Source of the DNA: Candidatus Bathyarchaeota archaeon
Lineage (GTDB): Archaea > Thermoproteota > Bathyarchaeia > Bathyarchaeales > Bathycorpusculaceae
Assembly: GCA_026014615.1 (NCBI GenBank)
Contig: JAOZHZ010000020.1
Location: 310,001-374,000 of the forward strand
Length of the DNA: 64,000 nucleotides
Reading direction: 5' to 3'
The position numbers and the translations under genes are program-made. The notes below the pieces were generated by a model that did no database searches, was not told the origin of the DNA, and worked only from the letters and a program-made list of their open reading frames with translations. Positions 46,718 through 57,057 of this stretch are shown here, piece by piece. How positions within the stretch are numbered: position 1 is the stretch's first letter; the number at the start of each line of letters is the position of its first letter.

Positions 46718-47203
46718 TTACTGGCTGTCATACTTCATGAATTCGTTATTCACTATGACCAGCTCGACGCCTGCCTGCTTAAACATCCCGATGGTGTCCT
46801 GATCAGCATGGTAACGCTTCTCAACCACCACTCGTTTAATGCCCGCGTTTATAATCATCATGGCGCAGGTTCTACACGGCGTCATTTTGCAATATAGAGT
46901 GGAGCCCTCTAGTGGTATGCCGAATCGGGCGGCTTGGATGATGGCGTTTTGTTCTGCGTGGAGTGTGCGGACGCAGTGCTGGGTGACTTCGCCGTTGCTG
47001 TTAAAGACTTTGCGCATGTCGTGTCCCGCGTCGTCGCAGTGCGGAAGACCTGCAGGGGCACCCACGTAACCTGTGGTCATTATGCGTTTGTCTTTAACGA
47101 TGACGCAGCCTGCTCTGCCGCGGTCGCATGTGGCGCGTTTAGAAACGGCTTCGCAGAGGTCAAGGAAGTACCTGTCCCAGTCAGGTCTTGAAGTGTTCGT
47201 CAT
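46718..47203 (-). CDS. dCMP deaminase family protein
   Basis: MTNTSRPDWDRYFLDLCEAVSKRATCDRGRAGCVIVKDKRIMTTGYVGAPAGLPHCDDAGH, CVRTLHAEQNAIIQAARFG, CKMTPCRTCAMMIINAGI; ORF track start 47242. Confidence 0.93.
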   Translation of the reverse strand: MTNTSRPDWDRYFLDLCEAVSKRATCDRGRAGCVIVKDKRIMTTGYVGAPAGLPHCDDAGHDMRKVFNSNGEVTQHCVRTLHAEQNAIIQAARFGIPLEGSTLYCKMTPCRTCAMMIINAGIKRVVVEKRYHADQDTIGMFKQAGVELVIVNNEFMKYDSQ

Positions 47204-47446
47204 CTGTATCCAATCCCTTTGATGGAGTAGTCTACTAAACAAACTAATAAATGTGAAGAAATAACCCCCTATTTCCCCTGCCCCTGCTGCCGAAAGGTAA
47301 ACGCCTCGCCCGCGTTGAGCCGCAACTAGATTTTCAACTGCGCACTCTCCAAAGAGGGTATATTGTTAAATTCCTGTTTTTTCCGTTAAGGAGGTTACAA
47401 ATTGTTTAAATACCGCCTGAAAGTATCCGTAAAAAGGGATTATCTA

Positions 47447-47992
47447 ATGAAGGCTCGCAACTACGGACCTGTCAAAGGGCAGGCTTTCACGCGAAAGGAA
47501 TACGTTAAAGGTTTTCCACCGCCGAAAATTGTTAAATTCACCATGGGCGACACCAAAGGCGCATGGGACTACGAAGCACGGCTTGTCTCTAACCAGCGAA
47601 AGCAAATCCGCCACATCGCACTTGAAGCGGCACGTGTGGCAACAAACCGTGAATTAATGGATAAATTAGTTAACGATTACCTTATGCAAGTTTTACCCTA
47701 TCCACACATCATCCTCAGAGAAAACAAAATGATCTTTGGGGCTCACGCTGACCGACTTCAGCAGGGAATGAGAAGGTCCTTTGGCCGAACCGTAGGGACA
47801 GCGGCACGAATTGAACCTGGTCAAACCATTATAACTGTGCGCGTTAAAACCGCAGGACTCGCCGCAGCCAAAGAAGCTCTTAAACGTGGTACTGCAAAGT
47901 TGCCTCTCACCTGCCGAATTGTGGTCGAGAAACTTGAACAACCCGTTCCAGTTTCAGCAAATGGTGATGTAGACAAGGTTGATGCCGAGTGA
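47447..47992 (+). CDS. rpl10e: Ribosomal protein L10e (uL16 family)
   Basis: MKARNYGPVKGQAFTRKEYVKGFPPPKIVKFTMGD...HIILRENKMIFGAHADRLQQGMRRSFGRTVG. Confidence 0.93.
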   Translation: MKARNYGPVKGQAFTRKEYVKGFPPPKIVKFTMGDTKGAWDYEARLVSNQRKQIRHIALEAARVATNRELMDKLVNDYLMQVLPYPHIILRENKMIFGAHADRLQQGMRRSFGRTVGTAARIEPGQTIITVRVKTAGLAAAKEALKRGTAKLPLTCRIVVEKLEQPVPVSANGDVDKVDAE

Positions 47993-50421
47993 GTGACCCG
48001 ACAAAAGAACTTGTTAGTTGGTTTGAAACTCTCCGAGTGACTGATATTCCCTCTGTTGGCGGCAAAAACGCCAGCTTGGGAGAAATGATTAACGCAGGGT
48101 TGCCCGTTCCACCGGGCTTCGCCGTGACGGCTTATTCTTATGAAAAATTTCTTGAAGAAACGAATTTAGCTGAAAAAATCTACGCCGTTATTAACGAAGT
48201 CATCACGGACAAAAACTACCCGAAACAGTACGATGAGGCGTCCAAAAAGATTCGGGAACTCATCGAGAAGACCCCCGTGCCCAAGGAGATTTCTAAAGCC
48301 ATAACCGCCGCTTACAAGGACCTCAACAAACGGCTTAACCTGAAAGAAACCTTCGTTGCCGTAAGGTCAAGCGCAACCGCCGAAGACCTGCCTGACGCAT
48401 CCTTTGCTGGGCAGCAGGAAACGTTCTTGAACATACGCGGTCCCGTGGATTTGCTGGATAAAGTGGTCAAATGCTGGAGCAGCCTGTTTACTCCACGCGC
48501 CATATTTTATCGCAACGAGAAAGGTTTTGCTCACGAGAAGGTTTTCATCAGCGTCGGCGTGCAGAAAATGGTGAATTCCCGCGCCGCAGGCGTAATGTTC
48601 ACGATTAACCCGACCACTGGCACCGACAACGAAATCATGATTGAAGGCAACTTCGGATTAGGCGAAACCGTGGTTTCAGGCGCTGTTAACCCTGATAACT
48701 TTGTGGTTGACAAAAAATCTTCCAAGATAAAAGAGCGTCGAACCGCCAAGAAGACGGTTATGTATGTGCGTGACCCCAAGACAGGCAGTACTATCCACTT
48801 GGATGTTCCTGAAGACAAACAGAAAGTGCCTTGTGTCAGCGATGAAGAAGTCACAAAACTGGCTGAACTTGCCAAACGCATCGAGAGGCACTACGCAAAA
48901 GCCATGGACATCGAGTGGGCAATCGACCAAGACTTGCCTTTCCCCCAGAACATGTTCATCGTTCAAGCCCGACCAGAAACAGTTTGGAGCTCAAAACCCG
49001 CGGAAGAAACAGCCGCAGCCGAAATAGCAAAACCTGAAGAGCAACTGAAAGTTGTCGCCAAGGGCATATCAGCTGGAAAAAGAGGCTACGGCGTAGGCGT
49101 AGCTAAAGTTGTCCTTAACCCTGACGAAGCCAACAACGAAATGAAAAAAGGCGACATCCTTGTCACCGACATGACTAACCCTGACTTTGTGCCTTTTATG
49201 AAAATCGCCAGCGCCATCGTCACCGACAAAGGCGGCGTCACCAGCCACGCAGCAATCGTCAGCCGCGAACTCAGCATTCCATGCGTTGTCGGCACCGAAA
49301 CAGCCACCCAAGCCATGAAAACAGGTCAACAGTACACGGTGGACTCCAGAAACGGCATAATCTACGAAGGCGTCTTATCTCAAGCCGTGGAGAAACCTGC
49401 CGCATCAAACGGCGCAGCCATGGTTGTGCAAGCTGAGGCAGCCCCCGTTACGGCAACAAAAATTTACATGAACCTAGCCATCCCCGACATGGTAGAAAAA
49501 TACAAAGACCTGCCCTTCCAAGGCATCGGGCTCATGCGCACAGAATTCATCTTCGCCGACTACATCGGTGAGCACCCACTCTACCTTGTAGAGTCTGGTC
49601 AAAGCCAGAAGCTGGTTGACAAATTCGCCGAAGGCGTAGCTGCCGTCGCCCGAGCCATACAGCCCCGCCCTGTGGTTGTCCGATTCAGTGACTTCAAGAC
49701 TAACGAGTACCGCGACCTCAAAGGCGGCGAGAAATATGAAATCGTCGAAGAAAACCCTATGTTGGGCTGGAGAGGCTGTAGCCGCTACATAAGCAAATGG
49801 TACATTGAAGCGTTCAGGCTGGAATGCAAGGCAATTCAGAAGTGCCGAACCGAATGGGGACTCAAAAACGTCTACGTGATGCTTCCGATGATTCGAACCC
49901 TTTGGGAAGCCAAGAAGGTTCTGGAAATCATGAAGGAAGAAGGCTTAGAACGTGGGCGCGACTTTAAGATTTGGTTCATGGCAGAAACCCCCTCAATCGC
50001 AATCATGGCGGACGAATTCAGTAAACTCGTTGACGGCTTTAGCATCGGCAGCAACGACATGACCCAAGGCATACTCATGATTGACCGCGACAGCGAACGC
50101 CTCGGACAGATGGGCTACTTCGACGAACGCGACCCCGCAGTCAAACGCATTATCGCACGACTCATCCGAGTCGCCCACGAAAACGGCTGCACTGTTAGCA
50201 TATGCGGCGAAGGACCATCCAACTTGCCTGACTTCGCAGAGTTCCTTGTCCGCGTAGGCATAGACAGCATATCCGTAAACAACGACGCCGTCATCACCAC
50301 AAAGCAGAACGTCGCCGCAGTTGAACAGAAAATCATTATGGAACGCCTCGCCGAGCAAGCAGCCATAGCCGCAGGCAAACCACTCAAGAAGCCCACTCCC
50401 GACTGGGAATGGGAACAGTAA
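47989..50421 (+). CDS. ppsA: Phosphoenolpyruvate synthase
   Basis: DIPSVGGKNASLGEMINAGLPVPPGFAVTA, VRSSATAEDLPDASFAGQQETFLN, TDKGGVTSHAAIVSRELSIPCVVGT, GSNDMTQ; GTG start overlapping the L10e stop. Confidence 0.96.
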   Translation: MSDPTKELVSWFETLRVTDIPSVGGKNASLGEMINAGLPVPPGFAVTAYSYEKFLEETNLAEKIYAVINEVITDKNYPKQYDEASKKIRELIEKTPVPKEISKAITAAYKDLNKRLNLKETFVAVRSSATAEDLPDASFAGQQETFLNIRGPVDLLDKVVKCWSSLFTPRAIFYRNEKGFAHEKVFISVGVQKMVNSRAAGVMFTINPTTGTDNEIMIEGNFGLGETVVSGAVNPDNFVVDKKSSKIKERRTAKKTVMYVRDPKTGSTIHLDVPEDKQKVPCVSDEEVTKLAELAKRIERHYAKAMDIEWAIDQDLPFPQNMFIVQARPETVWSSKPAEETAAAEIAKPEEQLKVVAKGISAGKRGYGVGVAKVVLNPDEANNEMKKGDILVTDMTNPDFVPFMKIASAIVTDKGGVTSHAAIVSRELSIPCVVGTETATQAMKTGQQYTVDSRNGIIYEGVLSQAVEKPAASNGAAMVVQAEAAPVTATKIYMNLAIPDMVEKYKDLPFQGIGLMRTEFIFADYIGEHPLYLVESGQSQKLVDKFAEGVAAVARAIQPRPVVVRFSDFKTNEYRDLKGGEKYEIVEENPMLGWRGCSRYISKWYIEAFRLECKAIQKCRTEWGLKNVYVMLPMIRTLWEAKKVLEIMKEEGLERGRDFKIWFMAETPSIAIMADEFSKLVDGFSIGSNDMTQGILMIDRDSERLGQMGYFDERDPAVKRIIARLIRVAHENGCTVSICGEGPSNLPDFAEFLVRVGIDSISVNNDAVITTKQNVAAVEQKIIMERLAEQAAIAAGKPLKKPTPDWEWEQ

Positions 50422-50505
50422 ACCCCTAGCCGTCTTTTTTCGGCAAACCTTTTCTTTCCTTTTGTACTATACCTCTTTTAGCTAAACATCATTAAGGGAC
50501 ATGCC

Positions 50506-51507
50506 ATGAAGGGTTTTGATTTTGAAGAAGAACGTCTAAAGCAGGAAATCACCCGCCTAAACGCAAAACGGGTTCTCCTGCAGATGCCCGAAGGTCTCAA
50601 ACCTGAAGCCCCACGAATAACCAAACTCGTAGAGAAATCAGGTGCCCTACCCATCGTTTCCGCCGACCCCTGCTATGGAGCCTGTGACTTAGCAACAGCC
50701 GAAGCCGAAAGCTTAGATGCCGATTTGCTGGTTCATTTTGGGCACGCAAAAATGCTCAAACACGAAAAGGTTCCCACACTGTATTTGGAAGCTAGGGCAA
50801 CTCAAGTTGTGGACAAGGCGGTTGCAGCAGCTATTCCCTTGTTGGCTGATTACACCCGAATTGGGTTAGCGACGACGGTTCAGCACGTGCAGACCCTTGA
50901 TATAGCCCATGAAATCCTGACGCGGGCGGGAAAAACCGTTGAGGTTGGCGACGCAGGGCGGGTGCCTTATGCTGGGCAGGTCGTTGGCTGCGACTTTAGC
51001 AACGTCAAATCCATAGCTGCTGATGTTGATGCGTTTTTGTTTGTGGGCGGCGGAAAATTCCACGCACTCGGCGTCGCTTTAGCTACCTCTAAACCCACCG
51101 TAATTGCCGAACCCTACAGCGGAACCGCCCACCCCGTAGGCGAGGAAGTGCAGAAAATCCAAAAACAACGCTACGCAAGCATCCAAGAAGCCTCACAAGC
51201 CAAAAACTTCGGCGTCCTTGTAAGCCTCAAGTCTGGACAGAAACACTTGGAGCAAGCACTCCACATAAAGGAAACCGTCGAAAAGATGGGCAAAACGGCT
51301 TTCTTGTTTGCTGTCCGAGAAATTCAGCCTCATGTGTTGATTGAGTTCCCAACGGTTGATGCGTACGTGAATACGGCTTGCCCCCGAATTTCGTTGGATG
51401 ATGCATCGCGGTTCAAGAAGCCTGTGCTTACAGTTGAGGAATTCAGGGTGGTTTCTGGAGAATCTTCATGGGCGAACCTGCTCAAAGGCGGCTTATTCGA
51501 AAACTAG
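50506..51507 (+). CDS. dph2: 2-(3-amino-3-carboxypropyl)histidine synthase (diphthamide biosynthesis)
   Basis: KRVLLQMPEGLKPEAPRI, SADPCYGACDLA, LLVHFGHAKM, VDAYVNTACPRISLDDASRFKKPVLTVEEF. Confidence 0.93.
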   Translation: MKGFDFEEERLKQEITRLNAKRVLLQMPEGLKPEAPRITKLVEKSGALPIVSADPCYGACDLATAEAESLDADLLVHFGHAKMLKHEKVPTLYLEARATQVVDKAVAAAIPLLADYTRIGLATTVQHVQTLDIAHEILTRAGKTVEVGDAGRVPYAGQVVGCDFSNVKSIAADVDAFLFVGGGKFHALGVALATSKPTVIAEPYSGTAHPVGEEVQKIQKQRYASIQEASQAKNFGVLVSLKSGQKHLEQALHIKETVEKMGKTAFLFAVREIQPHVLIEFPTVDAYVNTACPRISLDDASRFKKPVLTVEEFRVVSGESSWANLLKGGLFEN

Positions 51508-52169
51508 ACCTCGAACGCTTCCTAAGCCAAGTCCAGCCTCACCCCTCGCCACGGGCAAGTCTGGAGCAGTACACAACTTCTGAGTCAGCGGCGGCGACTA
51601 TGCTGTATTTGGCGGCTTACACTTACGAAGACATCGTGGGCAAGCGGCTTTTGGATTTGGGTTGCGGAACGGGCAGGCTTGCTTTGGCAGCGGCTTTTTT
51701 GGGCGCGGAGTCTGTCGTGGGCGTGGATATTGATAAAACCGCCGTTAAAGCTGCCCTTAGCAACTCGGTTTCGGTTGGTTTCAGAGACAAAATTGAGTGG
51801 GTAGCAGGTGACATCGATGCTGTCTCAGGCAAATTCGACACTGTACTGCAGAACCCGCCCTTCGGAGTTCAGAAACGCAACGCCGACCGCAGATTCATCA
51901 AAAACGCCCTCGAGCTCGGAGACGCCGTTTACTCCCTTCACAATCACCCCGTCTTTGACAAACACCTGCTGGGCAAGTTGAAGGCAAACGGGGGGCAACC
52001 GCTGAGGGTATCGGCATCCCAGTTTATGCAGCGCTTCGTACAGAAACACGGTGGGCAGGTGGAAGCGGTTTACGCTTTGCCCCTAACTGTTCCGCACATG
52101 TTTGATTTCCACACAAAAACAAAAAAAGAAATCGTCGTAGACATGTACATAATAAAAAAGAAAGGATGA
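51468..52169 (+). CDS. METTL5-like N6-adenine rRNA methyltransferase
   Basis: LEQYTTSESAAATMLYLAA, GKRLLDLGCGTGRLALAAAFLGAESVVGVDID, TVLQNPPFGVQ. Confidence 0.85.
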   Translation: MGEPAQRRLIRKLDLERFLSQVQPHPSPRASLEQYTTSESAAATMLYLAAYTYEDIVGKRLLDLGCGTGRLALAAAFLGAESVVGVDIDKTAVKAALSNSVSVGFRDKIEWVAGDIDAVSGKFDTVLQNPPFGVQKRNADRRFIKNALELGDAVYSLHNHPVFDKHLLGKLKANGGQPLRVSASQFMQRFVQKHGGQVEAVYALPLTVPHMFDFHTKTKKEIVVDMYIIKKKG

Positions 52170-52194
52170 CACGTAAAACTTCTATCTATTTGGC

Positions 52195-52247
52195 GTCTAT
52201 TTGGATGCTATTAGAAATAGTGTGCAGAAAGATAGAGGGGGTAGGCT
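52195..52247 (+). repeat. Dispersed intergenic element, copy C (degenerate)
   Basis: GTCTATTTGGATGCTATTAGAAATAGTGTGCAGAAAGATAGAGGGGGTAGGCT. Confidence 0.75.
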
Positions 52248-52249
52248 GT

Positions 52250-52651
52250 TTATTTCCATTCCCACATTTTGCCTTCCCATTCCCCGTTCTCGTCAGTGTC
52301 GTATTCATGTAAACCTACTACTTTGTTTAGTCGTGCGAGCTTCTGCGATCGGGTTCTTTGGATAGATGCGCCTCTGGTGACTCCGCCTCTGCCAGACGGC
52401 CAACTGACTATGTTGATTTTCATATTGACCCTGTCGCCATCGGTTGTTGTGACAATGCAGTTTTCTTCTCCCGAGAATACCCCGTTTTCCAAAACCACAA
52501 CAGCCGTGAACATAACAAACGCATCCTTGCCCAGAAGCTTCCCTGTTCCCTGCCCAGAAGTTTCAGTTTTTCCGTCTGAAAGCACTCTGTAGGTCATGTT
52601 TCTGCCCGTGAATTCGCCAATTAATTCTCCAAGCATAAAATTCACCTCCAA
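52250..52651 (-). CDS. Hypothetical protein
   Basis: 133 aa intact ORF; LGELIGEFTGRNMTYRVLSDGKTETSGQGTGKLLGKDAFVMFTAVVVLENGVFSGEE. Confidence 0.5.
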   Translation of the reverse strand: MEVNFMLGELIGEFTGRNMTYRVLSDGKTETSGQGTGKLLGKDAFVMFTAVVVLENGVFSGEENCIVTTTDGDRVNMKINIVSWPSGRGGVTRGASIQRTRSQKLARLNKVVGLHEYDTDENGEWEGKMWEWK

Positions 52652-52942
52652 TTAAATCAACTACGGAATTTTTTATTAGACTTTGTGGTTGTGAATCCGT
52701 AGCCACCGCTAACTACCTAAAATGCCCTTCTATCTGAAACTGTACAAAGAATCGGTAGTAGCATAACCTAACAAAAAGCTACAAAAAAGAACCAAATTTT
52801 TCTGCCGCAGCCAAACCATCCCGTCGCATCCCAAACCCTGCATTGTCCAATCAAAAGGTTTATTGCACAGACTGGAATCTATGGAATGTACTCGTTCAGC
52901 GAACGTCTCAACTCGCTTATGCTCAACCAACGTGAAAATGCA

Positions 52943-53521
52943 ATGACCCAAAAATCTGAACAAAGAAACGGTAACTTGGTTCTGCCCGGGGACCGCCTTG
53001 GCGTAATCGAAGAGTTCATCCCAGACTCAGGCACCTACGTCAGAGACGGAGTTATCTACTCTAAAATCATCGGACGCACCCTTATGGATATGCTGAACCG
53101 CCGCGTATCCGTTTACCCGCTAAACGAGGGCGCAATTGTACCCAAAGTCGGCTCAGTTGTGGTGGGTCAAGTAGGCAACGCACAGTCAGACAACGTTCTG
53201 GTTCGCATCAGCAGGGTCGGCAAAAAGCAAATGTCAGGCTTTTTCGGCGGCATCCTTCACATCAGCGACGTCTCCGACAGATACATAGACTCGATGAACG
53301 AAGTCTGCAAACCCGGCGACATCATCCGCGCTAAAGTTATAAGCGAAAAAAACCAGATTTGCCATTTGTCAACCGCTGACCGCAAACTCGGCGTACTCTA
53401 CGGGTTCTGCTCTTTATGCGGGAACCTGCTTGAACAAGTAAAACATGAAATGCGCTGCACAAAATGCGGTAACATGGAAAGACGAAAAACGTCAGTTGAC
53501 TATGGAAAAGAAAAAGTGTAA
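52943..53521 (+). CDS. csl4: Exosome RNA-binding protein Csl4
   Basis: LVLPGDRLGVIEEFIPDSGTYVRDGVIYSKIIGRTLMD..., S1 domain, C-terminal Zn ribbon CSLCGNLLEQVKHEMRCTKCGNMERRK; ORF track start 52886. Confidence 0.92.
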   Translation: MTQKSEQRNGNLVLPGDRLGVIEEFIPDSGTYVRDGVIYSKIIGRTLMDMLNRRVSVYPLNEGAIVPKVGSVVVGQVGNAQSDNVLVRISRVGKKQMSGFFGGILHISDVSDRYIDSMNEVCKPGDIIRAKVISEKNQICHLSTADRKLGVLYGFCSLCGNLLEQVKHEMRCTKCGNMERRKTSVDYGKEKV

Positions 53522-53532
53522 CGGAGAAATGG

Positions 53533-53820
53533 TTGAGAATGAAAATAAAGGTTCTAAAGCAAACTGATAACGAACTTAAAATCGAAATCGACGGCTCAGG
53601 ACACGGAGTCTGCAACTTGCTTCAGAAAAAACTTTTGGAACACAAAAAAATCGACCAAGCAGGCTACGACGTGCCGCATCCGTTGGCCTCTAACCCAATT
53701 ATTTATGTGCGTACATCGGGGAAAGTGAAGCCTAAGGAAGTGCTGTTGGAAGCAGCAGCGGACGCGCGCGAATCAAATCAGGCTTTCGGCAAAGCTCTCG
53801 AAGAAGCCATCAAATCCTAA
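53533..53820 (+). CDS. rpoL: RNA polymerase subunit L (Rpb11-like)
   Basis: NELKIEIDGSGHGVCNLLQKKLLEHKKIDQAGYDVPHPLASNPIIYVRT. Confidence 0.9.
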   Translation: MRMKIKVLKQTDNELKIEIDGSGHGVCNLLQKKLLEHKKIDQAGYDVPHPLASNPIIYVRTSGKVKPKEVLLEAAADARESNQAFGKALEEAIKS

Positions 53821-53943
53821 GCTCTTCTTTTACAGAGAGCAAACTCATTCTATTTGTCCATGAGCGGTTTTAGCGCTAGATAGCTTCGGGTTCTTCGTTA
53901 ACCTTATAACGCGTTTACATCCCCTTTAACTTGAGGAACAACC

Positions 53944-54537
53944 TTGAGTCCCAGAAGTCTACGCGTCATAAAACCCGAAATCCGAGTGTTAGGCGTGGAC
54001 GACGGCAAATTTGTTCCCCACTCCAAAAGCCTCGTTCCTGTGGTAGGCGTTGTTTTCCGCGGCGGCAGCTGGTTGGAAGGTGTAATGAGCACCCTTGTAG
54101 CAGTGGATGGTTTAGATGCTAACCGGAAAATAGTCGACATGATTACGGGTTCGCCGTATTACAAGCAGTTGCGGGTGGTGATGCTTAACGGCATAACCTT
54201 AGGCGGCTTCAACATGGTGGATATAAAAGCCCTTAACGCCCAAACAAACTTGCCCGTAATAGTCGTGACCAACAGAAAACCCAACCTAACCCAAGTGCAC
54301 GCTGCCCTGCAGAACCTGCCCAACAGCCAAACCCGTTGGACCGCCGTTTTAAACGCAGGCGAAATCTTTCCAGTGGCAACCCGAAGCGGCAAGCAGCCTG
54401 TTTATGTGGAGATTGCGGGAATCAGTAAGGAAAAAGCCGAGGAGATTTTACGGTTAACTTCAACCCGAAGCAAAATCCCTGAGCCCCTGCGGGTGGCGCA
54501 TTTAGTGGCTTCTGGAATAAGCCTAAATAGTACTTAG
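53944..54537 (+). CDS. DUF99 family protein (endonuclease V-like fold)
   Basis: IRVLGVDDGKFV, VGVVFRGGSWLEGVMSTLVAVDGLDA, VVMLNGITLGGFNMVDI. Confidence 0.85.
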   Translation: MSPRSLRVIKPEIRVLGVDDGKFVPHSKSLVPVVGVVFRGGSWLEGVMSTLVAVDGLDANRKIVDMITGSPYYKQLRVVMLNGITLGGFNMVDIKALNAQTNLPVIVVTNRKPNLTQVHAALQNLPNSQTRWTAVLNAGEIFPVATRSGKQPVYVEIAGISKEKAEEILRLTSTRSKIPEPLRVAHLVASGISLNST

Positions 54538-54605
54538 GGATGTATTTATGCAAAAGTTAAAAAGGAACCGTGTAAAGGTAACAGCGGAAAATGGAGATTT
54601 GAACT

Positions 54606-54959
54606 ATGGAGTTTTGTCCGAAATGTGGTTCTCGTCTAGAACCAAAAAAATCCAAAAATGGTAAAGAGGCATCCATCGTTCTTGTCTGCCCTAAAGACGG
54701 TTTCACAAAGGAACCAGGCAAGAAGGCTGAACCGCCGAAAGTAGGCAAAGTTATACAGCACAATCCAACACAGCTTGTAGCCGTCATAGGCAAAGAAGAG
54801 CAGAAACTGCGCACATTGCCCACGGTGAGGATCGAGTGCCCCAAATGCGGCAACAACACAGCTTACGTTTGGCAGGTGCAGACAAGAGGCTCCGATGAAT
54901 CTTCAACGCAGTTTCTACGTTGCACAAAATGCAGCTACACTTTCAGGGAATACAGCTAG
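54606..54959 (+). CDS. tfs: Transcription factor S / TFIIS-like RNAP-associated protein
   Basis: MEFCPKCGSRLEPKK..., C-terminal RIECPKCGNNTAYVWQVQTRGSDESSTQFLRCTKCSYTFREYS. Confidence 0.92.
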   Translation: MEFCPKCGSRLEPKKSKNGKEASIVLVCPKDGFTKEPGKKAEPPKVGKVIQHNPTQLVAVIGKEEQKLRTLPTVRIECPKCGNNTAYVWQVQTRGSDESSTQFLRCTKCSYTFREYS

Positions 54960-55089
54960 CGCACTCTGTTTTCTATCCTAATTCTCCTTTTTCGGCTCCA
55001 TGAACCAGAATTTTTTTAAGCGTAGGGTTTAAGAGCTAAATCTATATAACATCACAGCATAACCATTATGCACTAAGAGAGGATGCAGG

Positions 55090-55845
55090 ATGTTTAAGCT
55101 CAAAGTAACTGACGCCAAACTTCTAAGAGACATGGCTACGGCAATCTCCATTCTAGTAGACGAAGCAACATTCAAAATCGAGCCAGACGGCTTGAAACTG
55201 CGGGCGATGGATCCCTCCCGCGTTGCCATGATTGATTTTGAATGGCCTAAGACCATCTTTGAAGAGTACGAGTGCGCTGAACCCTCCAGAATGTGCATAA
55301 ACATAAGTGAACTGCTCAAGCTGCTTAAACGCGCAAGCAAAGAAGAATCCGTAGAGCTGATGCTTGACGACAAAACTGGTCGCCTGCAGATCAAAATAAC
55401 GGGCAAGTACTCCCGTAACTTTACTATGCCCACACTTGAGGCATCTGAGGAAGAGGTTCCTACGCCCAAGATATCGTTTAACGTGAAAGCAAAAACCACA
55501 ACCCACGGCTTAAGTCAAGCCATTGAAGACGCACAGCTCGTTAGCGACCACGTGAAAATCGAGGCAGACACTGACAAGTTGGTTCTAAATGCTGCAGGTG
55601 ACTTGATGGGTGCCACGATCACGTTGCAGAAGGGCAGTGATGCCTTGCTGGAGTTGGAGGCAAAAGAATCCTCGAAGGCGACTTTCAGCTTGAGTTACCT
55701 GTCTGAAATAATCAAGGCAGCTTCAGCCACAAGCGACATCGCCACGTTGGAGTTCTCCTCAGACATGCCTGTACGGATTGACTTCCAACAGACCAAAGAA
55801 GGCAAACTGACGTTCTTCTTGGCACCACGCATCGAAACAGACTAA
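55090..55845 (+). CDS. pcn: PCNA sliding clamp
   Basis: LVDEATFKIEPDGLKLRAMDPSRVAMIDFEWPKTIFEEYEC...LSYLSEIIKAASATSDIATLEFSSDMPVRIDF. Confidence 0.96.
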   Translation: MFKLKVTDAKLLRDMATAISILVDEATFKIEPDGLKLRAMDPSRVAMIDFEWPKTIFEEYECAEPSRMCINISELLKLLKRASKEESVELMLDDKTGRLQIKITGKYSRNFTMPTLEASEEEVPTPKISFNVKAKTTTHGLSQAIEDAQLVSDHVKIEADTDKLVLNAAGDLMGATITLQKGSDALLELEAKESSKATFSLSYLSEIIKAASATSDIATLEFSSDMPVRIDFQQTKEGKLTFFLAPRIETD

Positions 55846-55858
55846 TCAGGAAACAGGT

Positions 55859-56908
55859 ATGCAGCTGGAATCGGTCAAGTTTACCCCGAACGATCTGGCT
55901 AAGTACCCTTTCCTTAAAGACACTGCTTCGTACATGAAGAAAATAGGCTTAGACATCGAAGAATTAACCAGTCCTGAGTTAAGGCAAATTCTGGACCGCG
56001 CCCAAGACAGGCTAGAAAAATCCCTTTTATTCGTCTCCGTAGGCGACAGAACCCCTGACGACATCGAAATTCCTTCTTTTCCCGTTGCCATTATGCTGGC
56101 AATAGCAACCAAAAACAGCTTCATCAAACGGCGCTACGCACTATCAGAGGCAAAGCAGGCTTACCTTGATTTTCAGCTTGAACCAAAAGAACGGGTGATG
56201 GCGATTGCCCGCGACTTCGGCTGGCAGATTGCCCCAAACACTGACTCAGGGCTTGTGGGGATTCCGCTGGACTACTTCTCGGTTGGTCTTGCCGATTATC
56301 TGTGCAACGTTACCCATTTGAGGGATGCGAAGTGGAAACTCATCAACCGCCTCTTAGTCAGCGGCAAGATCTACTTGAGCCAGCATGACGTGGCGCGGTT
56401 GCTTCAAGAGGAAGTTCAGCGACGCATAGACGCGCGGTTAGACACTAAAGATGTTCCTCAGTTTCCCCAGCCCATCATGGACATAGCCGAAAAGCTGGTG
56501 GAGTTAGCGAAAGACAAAATTGGCGAATCCGAAATGGAAGGATTCCCCAAAGTAGTTTCGCAGTCAGCGTTCCCGCCTTGTATTGTTGCGCTTTATGATG
56601 CGGCATCTCACGGACGCCACTTGGGGCACGTAGGCAGATTCACCTTAACCTCATTCTTAGTTACCATAGGTATGCCTCCTGAGAAAGTGGCGGAAGTCTT
56701 CAAAACCTCCTCTGACTACAACGCGCGGCTCACCCGATACCAAGTTGAACACATCGCTGGCTCTCGTGGATCTGGCACAAAGTACACGCCGCCCAGCTGC
56801 TCTACCCTACAGACTCATGGTGTCTGCACAGGCAGCGACGAGTTGTGCCGTCGGATCCGTCATCCCCTGCGGTATTATTTGCGAAAGCAGAAATTGTCTC
56901 CGACTTGA
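55859..56908 (+). CDS. priL: DNA primase large subunit
   Basis: IPSFPVAIMLAIATKNSFIKRRYALSEAKQAY..., C-terminal Fe-S region FPPCIVALYD..GRHLGHVGRFTLTSFL...PPSCSTLQTHGVC..CRRIRHPLRYY. Confidence 0.94.
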   Translation: MQLESVKFTPNDLAKYPFLKDTASYMKKIGLDIEELTSPELRQILDRAQDRLEKSLLFVSVGDRTPDDIEIPSFPVAIMLAIATKNSFIKRRYALSEAKQAYLDFQLEPKERVMAIARDFGWQIAPNTDSGLVGIPLDYFSVGLADYLCNVTHLRDAKWKLINRLLVSGKIYLSQHDVARLLQEEVQRRIDARLDTKDVPQFPQPIMDIAEKLVELAKDKIGESEMEGFPKVVSQSAFPPCIVALYDAASHGRHLGHVGRFTLTSFLVTIGMPPEKVAEVFKTSSDYNARLTRYQVEHIAGSRGSGTKYTPPSCSTLQTHGVCTGSDELCRRIRHPLRYYLRKQKLSPT

Positions 56909-57057
56909 GCCACTGAACCTATAAATCTAAGTTGTCTCTAGTTTAGTTGGAGTCGGGTTTAATTCTGTCAACCTTTATTACCAAACTGTCCACTCCTAGG
57001 ATTGAAGGCAGAACGATGTCTTGTAATCTAGAGGGTAACTTAGAAGTCAACTCGAAG

